Below, one piece after another: positions 1 through 7,599 of a DNA stretch of 64,000 bases. Position 1 is the stretch's first letter. Each line of letters opens with the position of its first letter. Origin of the DNA: Pseudomonas frederiksbergensis (GTDB lineage: Bacteria > Pseudomonadota > Gammaproteobacteria > Pseudomonadales > Pseudomonadaceae). Position numbers and translations under genes: made by a program. The notes beneath the pieces were generated by a model. It had not been told where the DNA came from. It searched no databases and worked only from the letters and a program-made list of their open reading frames with translations. The DNA lies in the NCBI RefSeq assembly GCF_001874645.1, contig NZ_CP017886.1:434001-498000 (forward strand). Direction: 5' to 3'.

Positions 1-2
1 AC

Positions 3-185
3 GTCGATCTTTGGTACACCCCCGGTGCCGGCGGAGCGGAGGGAGAAATTAACACTACGCTAAACAACTTCACTCATGGACCGAGCTCAATGGGCGGTTC
101 ACCTACCGAAGGAGTCAAGGCAACAAAGTACTCGGAGGCCCTACAGCAGTTGATTCATATCGTGAAGAACCGGCGGCCATTCTGA
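3..185 (+). CDS. C-terminal end of an unidentified protein (cut by window edge)
   Basis: An open frame runs from the window edge to a TGA at 183-185 and encodes about 60 residues, beginning VDLWYTPGAGG and ending KNRRPF. I do not recognise the family. It faces the opposite way to the lysis-type genes at 457-1031, so it may be a separate cargo gene rather than part of the late operon. Only the C-terminus is visible, so function cannot be inferred. Confidence 0.45.
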   Translation, partial: VDLWYTPGAGGAEGEINTTLNNFTHGPSSMGGSPTEGVKATKYSEALQQLIHIVKNRRPF

Positions 186-297
186 GATCTCGATACCGCC
201 TCAGCCGCAATAGCGCTTAAATCTCAATCAACTACGGCAAGGCTGTATTGAGGCCTCATAAGCCTTGTCATCTGCCTGATTAGCACTGCCAGCCCAA

Positions 298-426
298 CTA
301 TGTGTCAGCCCTGGCAGCGTCGATGGCGCTATCCAGATCGATCAGCGCCTTGTTGATGTTCTTGCTAATGGCAACGCGTGGTGCAGGCGGGTTACGTTGG
401 TCATGCTGACTCCAGTGTCGCGACAC
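298..426 (-). CDS. Possible 42-residue ORF downstream of the lysis-type genes
   Basis: A GTG-initiated frame follows the stop of the 457-717 gene by about 30 bases and ends at a TAG at 298-300. Its C-terminal half (NKALIDLDSAIDAARADT) looks helical. Its 5' end lies in a palindromic repeat (415-456) that is also found inside two other prophage genes. No family is recognised and no clear ribosome site is seen. It could be a remnant. Confidence 0.25.
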   Translation of the reverse strand: MSRHWSQHDQRNPPAPRVAISKNINKALIDLDSAIDAARADT

Positions 427-456
427 AATTTGCTGATTCGCGAAACGTGTCGCGAC
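415..456. repeat. Palindromic element CGCGACAC-N20-GTGTCGCG, copy 1
   Basis: Arms CGCGACAC (419-426) and GTGTCGCG (447-454) enclose a 20-base centre ending GAAAC. The left arm is extended to a 12-base palindrome at 415-426. The same layout recurs at 7362-7400 and 17026-17062. The function is unknown; it could be a protein-binding site or a small mobile palindrome. Confidence 0.7.
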
Positions 457-717
457 CTACCCCGCCACCTCAAACACATGCCCACGTCGAGCCCAGGCGT
501 AAGCCACCACTCCGGCATGGATCATCACGGTGAACGGGCTCACGTAGTGCCCCTGGATCGCCGCGGCGAAATCACCAAAGGCGCCGATGGCCACCAGGTA
601 AAACGAGACGCTGAGCATCGGTTGCTCGATCGGGCGTACGCGGCGCAGATAGTCGATCGCAGCAATCACCACCAGTACGCACAGGAATGCGTCTACGACT
701 CCCAAGATAGGATTCAT
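457..717 (-). CDS. Small membrane protein, holin or antiholin candidate
   Basis: This 86-residue protein has about three hydrophobic segments: near residues 4-22, 34-52 and a shorter one at 62-76. It begins two bases after the stop of the holin-like gene at 720-1031 and is presumably co-transcribed with it. Small paired membrane proteins at this position, downstream of an antitermination-type gene, fit a prophage lysis cassette. No endolysin or spanin is in the window; they may lie further left. The role is inferred from size, topology and place only. Confidence 0.6.
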   Translation of the reverse strand: MNPILGVVDAFLCVLVVIAAIDYLRRVRPIEQPMLSVSFYLVAIGAFGDFAAAIQGHYVSPFTVMIHAGVVAYAWARRGHVFEVAG

Positions 718-719
718 GA

Positions 720-1031
720 TCAGGCACTCCCGGTTGCGCCGAACTTTCCTGCCAGCGCCTTGAGGCCAGGGATGATGTTCATCGCCAGCAGCCCAATCAG
801 AAAGGCAACACCGTTTTGTGTGTCGCTATCTGGCGGAAGCCCGAACTGGTGAACAGCCAGGGGCGTGGTGAAAATTGCAGACAGGAAGCCGGTGGCCACC
901 GCCCAGAATGCTTGCTTGCGTGTCAGCCCCTGCAATAGGGTCAGCGATACGCAGGCGCCTGCGAAACCAGCCACAGCTACGCCGTACTTCGCAACAAGCG
1001 CAGCTGCAGCTGTAGATGCTGGTTCAGCCAT
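720..1031 (-). CDS. Phage holin-like membrane protein
   Basis: I start this 103-residue protein at ATG 1031, which has GGAG six bases upstream; the longer upstream frame has no such signal. Hydrophobic stretches near residues 14-32, 42-58 and 73-88 fit a three-span holin, and the C-terminus is short and basic. Holins permeabilise the inner membrane at the end of the lytic cycle. It sits directly downstream of a terminator (1049-1069) that separates it from the lectin unit, so late expression probably needs readthrough from the antitermination-type gene at 2438-3133. Confidence 0.65.
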   Translation of the reverse strand: MAEPASTAAAALVAKYGVAVAGFAGACVSLTLLQGLTRKQAFWAVATGFLSAIFTTPLAVHQFGLPPDSDTQNGVAFLIGLLAMNIIPGLKALAGKFGATGSA

Positions 1032-1048
1032 TTGATACTCCAGATACG

Positions 1049-1069
1049 AAAAAGCCCCGGCAGATGCCG
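1049..1069 (-). terminator. Rho-independent terminator upstream of the holin-like gene
   Basis: On the minus strand an inverted repeat CGGCA-TC-TGCCG lies in a GC-rich stem followed by GGGGCTTTTTCG. It lies between the lectin gene and the holin-like gene and would stop leftward transcripts unless antiterminated. Confidence 0.55.
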
Positions 1070-1111
1070 AGACCTTGAAATAGGGTTGCGGTCTTTCCCG
1101 CCGTCTACAGC

Positions 1112-1134
1112 AAAAAAGCTCCCCGCTGGTGAGC
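1112..1134 (-). terminator. Rho-independent terminator after the lectin gene
   Basis: On the minus strand GCTCACC-AGC-GGGGAGC forms a hairpin followed by TTTTTTG. It lies 38 bases past the lectin stop and would end the com-lectin transcript. Confidence 0.65.
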
Positions 1135-1171
1135 AGAGAGCATGTGCTGTCTTTAATGACACATTTAGCGT

Positions 1172-2047
1172 TTAGAACTCCCAACCAATGTGACCATAGG
1201 TTGGATATGGTGCTGTGCCTGTGTGCACGGGATCAGCATTATTTGGGTAGTAGACTTTTCGCCCCCGAATCGATGGCGTGAAGCCAAATCGAGCCCAGCA
1301 AACCCTATCGGAGATTACAGAGAAACTACCGTTTGCCTGGAGACGCAGATATGCCTCCGGATGACCAGCAGTACCTGAGTTCCAGAGGGGCTTCATGCTG
1401 GCATCGTAGATAACGAAGTTGCCATCACCCTGCATTACAGCGCGTGTCGCGCCTTTGTTTTGGGTCCAGGTAGCCCAAAGCACACCCAGTGGACCATTCG
1501 ACACAACGAAATTGCCATCCGACTGGAAAACCATGGTTGTGCCGCCAACTACATAGCGCTGATCTACTACAAAATCAGTGCCTGGCGGAATGAGGATCGC
1601 AGGCTGCTCAGGGGCACTTGGGATGGCCGAATTACTCGTAAAAATCGGGTTTGCCTGGATGATGACCAGATTGCCATCATCTTGCAGTTGCAGATGAGTA
1701 CGTACCGCAGCGTCGGCTTGGTACTTATCACCGCCGAGTACATCCGTATTTTGCGTTTGCCAGATGCGTTGGTTTTTAAAATCTTGAACAACCATTTGGT
1801 AGTTCATAGACACCGAGGGACCTTCTACAGCTTTCCATTTGTAAATAAGCTGCCCCGCGTAAGCACTGCTTGCATCTGCGACCCAAACTGCTGCGCCGCC
1901 ATCGTACAAGACACAATTATTGTCATCCTGAAAAATCAGCCGGAACCGCTTATTTGGGGATTGCAGAAACTGACCAACGCTCATGACGTTTCGCGGAGGC
2001 AGAATAGCGCCGCCATTAGCAGTAAAAGGAATCATGGTGTAAGACAT
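1172..2047 (-). CDS. Lectin-like (LlpA-type) bacteriocin candidate with B-lectin motifs
   Basis: The protein has 291 residues from ATG 2047, preceded by AGGTGA; a GTG three codons upstream is less likely. Four QxDxNxVxY-type motifs of the monocot mannose-binding lectin fold are visible: QDDNNCVLY (about 40-48), QDDGNLVII (122-130), QSDGNFVVS (175-183) and QGDGNFVIY (206-214). The first and last are intact. Two tandem lectin domains plus a short C-terminal extension match the LlpA/putidacin L1 bacteriocins (about 276 residues) in layout and length. These kill related Pseudomonas by binding lipopolysaccharide rhamnan and BamA. No signal peptide is seen, as in that family. It lies directly downstream of a com-like gene and is bracketed by terminators. 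A phage-particle lectin role is the alternative. Confidence 0.72.
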   Translation of the reverse strand: MSYTMIPFTANGGAILPPRNVMSVGQFLQSPNKRFRLIFQDDNNCVLYDGGAAVWVADASSAYAGQLIYKWKAVEGPSVSMNYQMVVQDFKNQRIWQTQNTDVLGGDKYQADAAVRTHLQLQDDGNLVIIQANPIFTSNSAIPSAPEQPAILIPPGTDFVVDQRYVVGGTTMVFQSDGNFVVSNGPLGVLWATWTQNKGATRAVMQGDGNFVIYDASMKPLWNSGTAGHPEAYLRLQANGSFSVISDRVCWARFGFTPSIRGRKVYYPNNADPVHTGTAPYPTYGHIGWEF

Positions 2048-2056
2048 ATTGTTCAC

Positions 2057-2245
2057 CTATAGAGTCGAATGATTTGTTTGCGCAGCCTTGGCTGCACTCA
2101 TGTCGCTCACAGGCGATTGCTCGAGGCTCGTGGCCTTCACATGATTCAACGTCCCGCATCGGGAACATTTGATCTGGAGCTCGGTAAACTCGCCCACGCG
2201 GGCGAGAAGTCGTTTGCAATTACCGCATCTGCATTCTTTCAACAT
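2057..2245 (-). CDS. com: Com-like zinc-finger regulator
   Basis: This 62-residue protein starts at ATG 2245 with AGGA nine bases upstream. It contains CxC and CxxC pairs (CRCGNC and CSRC) in the spacing of phage Mu Com, a zinc-finger protein that binds mom mRNA and activates its translation. In Mu, com precedes and overlaps mom; here the next gene is the lectin, whose ATG lies only nine bases past the com stop. Com may therefore control lectin translation, but that is inference. No mom gene is visible. Confidence 0.75.
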   Translation of the reverse strand: MLKECRCGNCKRLLARVGEFTELQIKCSRCGTLNHVKATSLEQSPVSDMSAAKAAQTNHSTL

Positions 2246-2285
2246 CTGCAAATTCCTTTTGCAAATTGATTTCTTGAGTGGCTAC

Positions 2286-2316
2286 AAAAAAGCCCCGAAC
2301 TTGTCGGGGCTTTTTG
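2286..2316. terminator. Bidirectional Rho-independent terminator
   Basis: AGCCCCGA-ACTTG-TCGGGGCT is flanked by A and T runs on both sides, so it can work on either strand. It is the second of two hairpins between the antitermination-type gene and com. Confidence 0.8.
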
Positions 2317-2332
2317 CATTTCTGGCAGGCAT

Positions 2333-2363
2333 AAAAAACCCGACTCAGTGGCCGGGCTTTTTG
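2333..2363. terminator. Rho-independent terminator upstream of com
   Basis: An imperfect ACCCG/CGGGCT stem is flanked by six A on the left and five T on the right. With the hairpin at 2286-2316 it separates the 2438-3133 gene from the com-lectin unit, in the position where Q-type antiterminators act. Confidence 0.65.
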
Positions 2364-2437
2364 CTTCACTCCTACACACGCAGGAATGACAGGATGGGAT
2401 TAATTTCGCTCATCCGCTCACTGATGTCAACAGGCAA

Positions 2438-3133
2438 TTACGCGGCCTTTTCAATCAGCAGGCCTTCCATCCCCAAAATGTCCTCTGCATGGGCCAATGC
2501 CTCGTTCACCAAACCATCTGCCGCCTTCTGAATCGACTGCCTCCAGCGGCGGCGAGTCGACTCCGGCGTGCCATCATTGTCCCAGGTATTCATGTCGTAA
2601 AAGCTGTCTTTGAGCACGATCATCCCCGACGACCGCGACTCATCCCTCTTAACTTTGGCCTGGCCCGCAGTCAGGGCCGCCTTAACCATCGAGTCGCGAC
2701 GCCATTCCGGAGCATCCAGCGGTATCTCAACCGACACCGAATTAACGACCTTGGGCCGCGCGCCCTTCAGTTGAGGAATCGCCCAGGCAGTCAGCGCCTT
2801 GTACAGGAACAGCTTTGGCGCTGGCGTACCGACGTGTGCTTGCAGTGCTCCCAGCGATTGCACCTTACGTGCCCTGTGGGTGCTGTACTTGGCTACCAGG
2901 GCATCCCAGTGTTTCGGCTCTAGGCCGTGGTGCAACCTAGCCGACACCCAGCAATCGACTTGCGTTCGGTCGATTGTGTCAGCACCCCACGAGCGAACCA
3001 GCGTCGCCAGATCGCCGCCCTCCTCTTCGTCTTCCGAGTTGTACAGCTTCTGCCAAGCCTGCTTGCTGGTGTTGTCGATGGCTTCGGCAGCGAGGGCCGA
3101 AACAACTGCGTTCAATACGCTTGGATAGATCAT
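2438..3133 (-). CDS. Phage late-region protein, antitermination candidate
   Basis: This 231-residue protein starts at ATG 3133, overlapping the NinG stop. It is rich in charged residues and has a C-terminal helical region. I do not recognise a named domain. Its place, last in the nin-like block, directly after NinG and before tandem terminators and the lysis genes, is where lambdoid phages encode Q. I infer late control from position alone. Confidence 0.5.
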   Translation of the reverse strand: MIYPSVLNAVVSALAAEAIDNTSKQAWQKLYNSEDEEEGGDLATLVRSWGADTIDRTQVDCWVSARLHHGLEPKHWDALVAKYSTHRARKVQSLGALQAHVGTPAPKLFLYKALTAWAIPQLKGARPKVVNSVSVEIPLDAPEWRRDSMVKAALTAGQAKVKRDESRSSGMIVLKDSFYDMNTWDNDGTPESTRRRWRQSIQKAADGLVNEALAHAEDILGMEGLLIEKAA

Positions 3134-3711
3134 GCTGCTGCCCTCTTCAATTCTTTGATTTTTTCCCGGTAATCCGCCTTCATGGCCTTCAGGTTTTCAA
3201 TGGTATAACGCTTCGGCTCATGCGGTCCTTCCAGCCATTCAACACGCTCAGCGCCGATGCGCTTCACCAACTCGATGCGGTAATTCACGATGTCGCCGGA
3301 CTTGTGGTTATTGCACGGTGCGCACTGCTTCCACACGTTGAGCGGCTCGAAGCGCAGCTCGGGGTTCGCACCCACAGTGCGGTAGTGCCCGGCGTGATAC
3401 TGGCCTTCGTGGTGCCGGCCGCAGCTCACACACGGCAGGTCCTTGTCGCGTAGGCGGATGAACTCGTTGAACGCCTGCTGAGCCTCGCGCACGTGGTCCG
3501 CCTTTGGCTTGATGCGCTCTTTTGCTACACGGATCTCCCGGCGCTCGCACTGATCGATGGACTTCCGATCCTTCTCGCGCTTGGCCTTGGCAACCGCCAG
3601 ACCGCACAGGGGGCTGCACACCACCTGCATGGAGCGAGCTGGAACGAACTCGGCCCGGCACGCAGCGTTGCAGCACTTCTTCTTGCGGAGCTCCTTGAGG
3701 GCGACTCTCAT
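3130..3711 (-). CDS. ninG: NinG (Rap-type) recombination nuclease
   Basis: The 193-residue protein has N-terminal cysteine pairs (CCNAAC at about 13-18, CSPLC at 32-36) and a C-terminal zinc-binding nuclease motif: CVSCGRHHEG near 97-106, HAGH near 111-114 and CAPCNNHKSGD near 131-141. This is the NinG/Rap family, a lambda nin-region Holliday-junction/recombination nuclease. It overlaps the flanking genes at both ends by four bases, marking one translationally coupled operon. Confidence 0.88.
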   Translation of the reverse strand: MRVALKELRKKKCCNAACRAEFVPARSMQVVCSPLCGLAVAKAKREKDRKSIDQCERREIRVAKERIKPKADHVREAQQAFNEFIRLRDKDLPCVSCGRHHEGQYHAGHYRTVGANPELRFEPLNVWKQCAPCNNHKSGDIVNYRIELVKRIGAERVEWLEGPHEPKRYTIENLKAMKADYREKIKELKRAAA

Positions 3712-4295
3712 GCAAAGCTCCCAATCTGGTCGGCGGCCGCCAGGGCCTCTTGTTCGGATTCAAAAATCGCAGACAGTACCAACCGCCAGCAGGCGTTGAA
3801 GACGTCGCGATAAAGTGGTTCGAAAGCGGTGTCATCCATGTTTGCCCAACTGATCGACTTGGCCTCTTTACGAATCCCTTCGGGCGTGTGCACCAGGTGG
3901 TAATGGCCGGCCTCGATCGTCACCCACTCACGGAAGGCTTCGCGGCTCTTGTCGACTGCCGGGAAGCGTTCCGCGCGAGCCTGCTCCAACCCGGTGATGT
4001 ACGCGGCGACCGCATTCGAAAGCTGCCCCGGCTTTCCGCTCTGCGCCTCGAAGAACTTGGCCAACCCATGAATGCCGCGCATCTCCTGTCGCGGGATCAG
4101 GCCGCCGACCGGCTCCCAGTACTCCCACGCCAAATCGAGCATCGAGAAGAACTTGCCGTGGAACTTGCCGTTGCGCATGCGGGTGAACTTGCCGTGGATG
4201 ACCTGGCCAGCCTTCCACTTCTGGACGGTTTCACGGTCCGCTTCGGTGGCCGGCACAAGGCCCTGGGCGGTACGGATCAATGCGAGCTCAGCCAT
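3708..4295 (-). CDS. DUF1367 phage protein
   Basis: This 195-residue protein has the DUF1367 pattern: an N-terminal ATEADRETVQKWKAG segment, then HGKFTRMRNGKFHGKFFSM (about 35-53) and ending in a FESEQEALAAADQ helix. DUF1367 proteins are common next to ninG in lambdoid phages and have no assigned activity. The ATG of ninG overlaps its stop. Confidence 0.8.
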   Translation of the reverse strand: MAELALIRTAQGLVPATEADRETVQKWKAGQVIHGKFTRMRNGKFHGKFFSMLDLAWEYWEPVGGLIPRQEMRGIHGLAKFFEAQSGKPGQLSNAVAAYITGLEQARAERFPAVDKSREAFREWVTIEAGHYHLVHTPEGIRKEAKSISWANMDDTAFEPLYRDVFNACWRLVLSAIFESEQEALAAADQIGSFA

Positions 4296-4305
4296 AACGC
4301 GCCCC

Positions 4306-4812
4306 TTAAAGACTTTTCAGAAGGGATTGCAACTGCTTGAGCTTTCCGACCGCTTCAGCATTGCCTTCACGCTCAGCCTCGACCGAAAGCGCTACCTCTT
4401 CGATGCGTGCGGCCAATTTCTTCATGCGCTGGCTGACCTCATCAGAAAGACTGATTACCTCACCGGACAGCGCAGCCAGGACGTCGAGGGCGCCAGACTC
4501 TGACTTGTTGATTGCTACTACGGTCTGCTTGGCCGCCTGGGTCATGACTTGCTCCTTCTTGGGTTTTGGGGTTGCTGCATCACGCTGAAATTTTCCACCT
4601 ACCGGCTCACGGATAAGCCCAGCGTCTTTGAGTTCGCCCAAGGCGCGGCGGATGGCATAAGTCGATGCGCCAGTTGCGTTGGCAGCCAGGACCGCGCTGT
4701 GGATGTCGCGAGCGCTCCAGCTCGCTTGGATTGGCACGTAGCCAAAGACCTTTTGGGCGATCGAAGACTGGCCGGCTAGGATTTGGGCTTGCCGGGATTC
4801 ATTCATAGCCAT
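4306..4812 (-). CDS. Phage protein with winged-helix-like N-terminus and coiled coil
   Basis: The protein has 168 residues from ATG 4812 (ATG 4806 is an alternative start). Residues about 30-75 resemble a winged helix (YAIRRALGELKDAGLI). A basic linker follows, then a long predicted coiled coil from about 115. It overlaps the stop of the upstream replication-type gene. It may be a DNA-binding accessory of replication; the function is not established. Confidence 0.6.
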   Translation of the reverse strand: MAMNESRQAQILAGQSSIAQKVFGYVPIQASWSARDIHSAVLAANATGASTYAIRRALGELKDAGLIREPVGGKFQRDAATPKPKKEQVMTQAAKQTVVAINKSESGALDVLAALSGEVISLSDEVSQRMKKLAARIEEVALSVEAEREGNAEAVGKLKQLQSLLKSL

Positions 4813-5606
4813 CAGAAACTCTCCTTGCGTTGCGCGGCAGCGATGGCCATTCGGACCTTCCGCTTGCGCAGATACGTGTCGACCCGATCTGCCTGAGCCT
4901 TTTTGAGTCGCTCCCGTTGTTGGCGCGCCTTCGCCGCATCGACGATCTGGCGCACTTCGGCCAACTTTTCGCGCAGGTGTGGCGACGGTTCCGCGGTAGA
5001 ACCGGTGAGCAGCCCGGCAATGGCCTGGCCATCCTCAGTGATTGGTTCAAGATTGAGGCGCAACAGCTGATCATTGGCGTATTCAAGCGACAGGCGCTTC
5101 ATCTGAACTGCCTGCTCAACCGCCATCACTCGCCGAGCTGGGTCGAAGCCAAGGGAAACGCTCCAGATGGCCGGCACGGCTTCGGCTCGGGCGCTGGACA
5201 CCAAACGTTCGTAGGCATTCATGAACGCCATGCGGGCACCGACCTTGTCGCCCAGATTGAGTACCGGCCGAGCGGCGACCATGGCTTGCTGGATCTCGGA
5301 GGTCATGACGACTGTTTCTGATTCGTCGTTGCCGGTCAGAGCGATCGACCACGCTTCGTCCTTGCCTGGTCGACCATCCTTGAGTTGGACGCGCGACAGG
5401 ATGTCAGCCATCGCCAACTTGCCCTTCACCTCGTTCCGGCAGGACTTGAGCGCATCACGGACGATGGCGACCGGGTAGACAGCCAGGTCTTCAGCCATCA
5501 TCGCCGCGGTGCCAGGGCTCATTTCCTGGCCCATCGCCTCTGCTGTAGCGCAAATGGCAGCGGCCAGGCCGGCGACCTGGGCGTCGTTCATCTCAAAGGT
5601 ACTCAT
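4812..5606 (-). CDS. Phage replication-associated protein (P-like position)
   Basis: The start is ATG 5606, with AGGAGAG upstream and a 14-base overlap with the upstream gene. The protein has 264 residues, mostly helical, with a strongly basic C-terminus (ERLKKAQADRV...RKRKVRM). No helicase motif is seen. Its place directly after an O-type replication protein is where lambdoid phages encode a helicase loader or replisome organiser, so that role is inferred. Confidence 0.55.
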   Translation of the reverse strand: MSTFEMNDAQVAGLAAAICATAEAMGQEMSPGTAAMMAEDLAVYPVAIVRDALKSCRNEVKGKLAMADILSRVQLKDGRPGKDEAWSIALTGNDESETVVMTSEIQQAMVAARPVLNLGDKVGARMAFMNAYERLVSSARAEAVPAIWSVSLGFDPARRVMAVEQAVQMKRLSLEYANDQLLRLNLEPITEDGQAIAGLLTGSTAEPSPHLREKLAEVRQIVDAAKARQQRERLKKAQADRVDTYLRKRKVRMAIAAAQRKESF

Positions 5607-6576
5607 TGCGCTCTCCTGCCTGGCGTTTGGCCAAGACCAATTGAGCCGCTTGCTCGGCGGCGGACAGGTTGGCCTCGGTGCGTTCCATTTGGCGGGCGGT
5701 GGTCCCATTGATGCGCTGACCAGTGACCCACTGGGTGTGATAACTCTCGGCGTTGGCGAGCAGCTCGTTGAGGCTATGGCACTTGCGCAGAACGGCGGCA
5801 TCGCCGGTTTTTAGGTAGTGGGCCGCGACGTGGTGAGCAACGTCCGCACCGAGACGGTCGACCAACTGGCCGAGCTGACCACCGATCTTGGCGTTCCACA
5901 CCGGCCAGGTGCTGTAGCGCTTGCGGTAGGCCATGGCGTAGTTGGCCCAGGCCTTGAAGGTTTTGCAGGTCTGGTCTTTCGGCCCTGGCATGTCGGCCGG
6001 GATTTCAACCCGTGGCGCTTCGGCGCGATCAACCACCAACACCAACCCACCGGACCGGGTCGGCTTGTCCGAGCCGCTGTCCTGCAAATCCTGATTACTG
6101 GTTTCCTGATTGGTACCCTGATTATTGGTACCCTGATTTGTCGGAGATTTTTCCGACCCTGGCTCGGATTTTTTTCCGACCTTGCTCGGAGATTTATCCG
6201 AGGTAGATCGGATTTTTTTCCGACCATCGAGTGCATCGGAGGTCGGATATTTTTCCGACCCATCCAATTTGCGGTTCCACTCTTTTGCTTTCTCGGTCAG
6301 ACGAATCAGGGTGATGCTGGACGTGCTGGAAAGCTCGATCAGGCCCGAGTCTTTCAGTGCTTTCAGAAGGCGATACGCGGTGTCCGGCTTATCGGTGAGC
6401 AGTGGTAGTTCATCAACGATCTTGCTCTTACTCAGGGCGAAGTAAATCCCGGTATCCGTCTTGATTGGATTAGCCCAGCTCGGGCACTCATAGACAAAGG
6501 CAAACAGCAGGGCTTGCTGTGCGTTCAAGCCCCACTCCAGCGCCTTCGGCTGATTGACGGTTATCGTGTACTGCAT
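5593..6576 (-). CDS. Phage replication initiator-type protein (O-like)
   Basis: The start is ATG 6576 (MQYTITVNQPKALEWGL), one base after the rha stop; 327 residues. The N-terminal about 110 residues resemble the winged-helix domain of phage replication proteins (LSKSKIVDELPLLTDKPDTA, then YRLLKALKDSGLI). A low-complexity linker at about 135-175 carries repeated Ser-Asp-Lys and QGTNNQ runs. A C-terminal helical domain follows. In lambda the O gene carries origin iterons. Here the linker DNA at 6120-6250 contains many copies of TCGGA(N)TTTTTCCGA, which could be such sites. Confidence 0.65.
   Translation of the reverse strand: MQYTITVNQPKALEWGLNAQQALLFAFVYECPSWANPIKTDTGIYFALSKSKIVDELPLLTDKPDTAYRLLKALKDSGLIELSSTSSITLIRLTEKAKEWNRKLDGSEKYPTSDALDGRKKIRSTSDKSPSKVGKKSEPGSEKSPTNQGTNNQGTNQETSNQDLQDSGSDKPTRSGGLVLVVDRAEAPRVEIPADMPGPKDQTCKTFKAWANYAMAYRKRYSTWPVWNAKIGGQLGQLVDRLGADVAHHVAAHYLKTGDAAVLRKCHSLNELLANAESYHTQWVTGQRINGTTARQMERTEANLSAAEQAAQLVLAKRQAGERNEYL
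6120..6262. repeat. Iteron-like TCGGA/TTTTTCCGA repeats inside the O-like gene
   Basis: The core TTTTTCCGACC or its TCGGATTT partner recurs at about 6148-6156, 6163-6180, 6186-6199, 6205-6224 and 6237-6260. The repeats lie in the linker-coding region of the O-like gene, as lambda ori iterons do. A candidate origin by analogy. Confidence 0.5.
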
Positions 6577-6577
6577 G

Positions 6578-7438
6578 TCAGGCAGCCGCCTCCAGCGTGA
6601 CCTTGATATGGCAGAACTCACCATTCCAGGCGGCCTTCATCGGCAGCTTTTGCTTCATGTACAGCTCGTGCAGGCGCTTGGCGCCATCCTTCAGCAGCAC
6701 TGGGGTGTACTTTAGGAATGGCTCTTTGCCTTCCTGCTCGATGGTGGTGACGCGCTCGGTGAGGTACCTGTCGCGCGCCTGGCATCCAACCCGGTACTTC
6801 ACGGAACGCTTCGAATCACGCTCGGCGTTGTAGATCCAGTTGCGTGCCAGTAACGCGTTGTTGATCTGCTGGCAGTTCACGCCGTTCAGGCGCTTGCAGA
6901 ATTGCGTAGGGGTCATACCGACCTGAAAGATCGACTCAAGGCTGGCGATCTTCTCGGCCTGCTGGTGGTTTTGGATGGCCAGCGCTGCATTCTGCTCTTC
7001 CAGGTCGGCAGCAAGGCGCAATGCGTCAGCTCGGGTCTGAGGAACTGAAAAGCCCTGCCCGCGAACAAGGCTCCAGAATGCTTTGACGAGAGTCTTCTTG
7101 AATTCGCGAACGACGGGGCCGTTGCGCATGTACGTCATGATCAACGTGGACTGCTGCTCGTTGAGCAACGCAAACTCGGTGGGACGCCCTCCTGTACTTT
7201 CAGATTTGAAATCCAGAAGTCCAAACTCCTCCAGATCGGCCTGATAAGTCCGGACCAGCTTGATGACGCTGGCGTGGTCGACCTTGCAACCCTTCGCGAT
7301 TGCGAGTGTGGTGGTGACAGCTTCGCCATCAATCACCGATACGATGCCGATGAAGGCTGTACGCGACACGCTTTGCGAATACTGAAAACGTGTCGCGACA
7401 TTGGTCGGGGTATTGCTTGAAATGGGTTGGCTCTGCAT
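6578..7438 (-). CDS. Rha-family phage regulatory protein
   Basis: This 286-residue protein has a Rha-like N-terminal domain, including VDHASVIKLVRTYQADLEEF at about 54-73 and ESTGGRPTEFALLNEQQSTL at about 81-100. A coiled coil and a C-terminal DNA-binding-like domain ending near residue 286 follow. Rha proteins are phage regulators. Residues about 16-28 (ATRFQYSQSVSR) are encoded by the palindromic element at 7362-7400, an unusual in-frame repeat. It is the first large gene after cro in the leftward operon. Confidence 0.82.
   Translation of the reverse strand: MQSQPISSNTPTNVATRFQYSQSVSRTAFIGIVSVIDGEAVTTTLAIAKGCKVDHASVIKLVRTYQADLEEFGLLDFKSESTGGRPTEFALLNEQQSTLIMTYMRNGPVVREFKKTLVKAFWSLVRGQGFSVPQTRADALRLAADLEEQNAALAIQNHQQAEKIASLESIFQVGMTPTQFCKRLNGVNCQQINNALLARNWIYNAERDSKRSVKYRVGCQARDRYLTERVTTIEQEGKEPFLKYTPVLLKDGAKRLHELYMKQKLPMKAAWNGEFCHIKVTLEAAA
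7362..7400. repeat. Palindromic element CGCGACAC-N20-GTGTCGCG, copy 2
   Basis: Arms lie at 7362-7369 and 7390-7397 with a 20-base centre ending GAAAAC. The copy lies inside the rha coding sequence, in frame, near the N-terminus. It is related to the copies at 415-456 and 17026-17062. Confidence 0.75.
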
Positions 7439-7465
7439 AATCGGCCCTCTCTAGTTTTGCGAATC

Positions 7466-7490
7466 AGCCGACCTCTCCGTCGGCTTTTTT
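7466..7490 (+). terminator. Rho-independent terminator (plus strand)
   Basis: AGCCGAC-CTCTCC-GTCGGCT is followed by TTTTT on the plus strand. It lies between rha and cro and would stop rightward transcripts coming out of the early operon region. Confidence 0.65.
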
Positions 7491-7599
7491 CTGTCTGGGA
7501 TTTGAGTACTGGATGGATCAACAGCGACTTCGGGTTTCTATCTGTGCAGACCGACAGGGCCGATACTGGCTTCAATGGATCGACGGACAGGGATTTTGG

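Noticed and set aside
397..852. 151-codon plus-strand frame
   Set aside because: It lies antisense to two small membrane-protein genes with plausible starts and hydrophobic profiles.
2057..2245. Mom DNA-modification gene after com
   Set aside because: The only gene after com is the lectin, which has no acetyltransferase-like features.
3750..4340. 196-codon plus-strand frame
   Set aside because: Opposite to DUF1367, a recognisable phage gene in a coupled operon.
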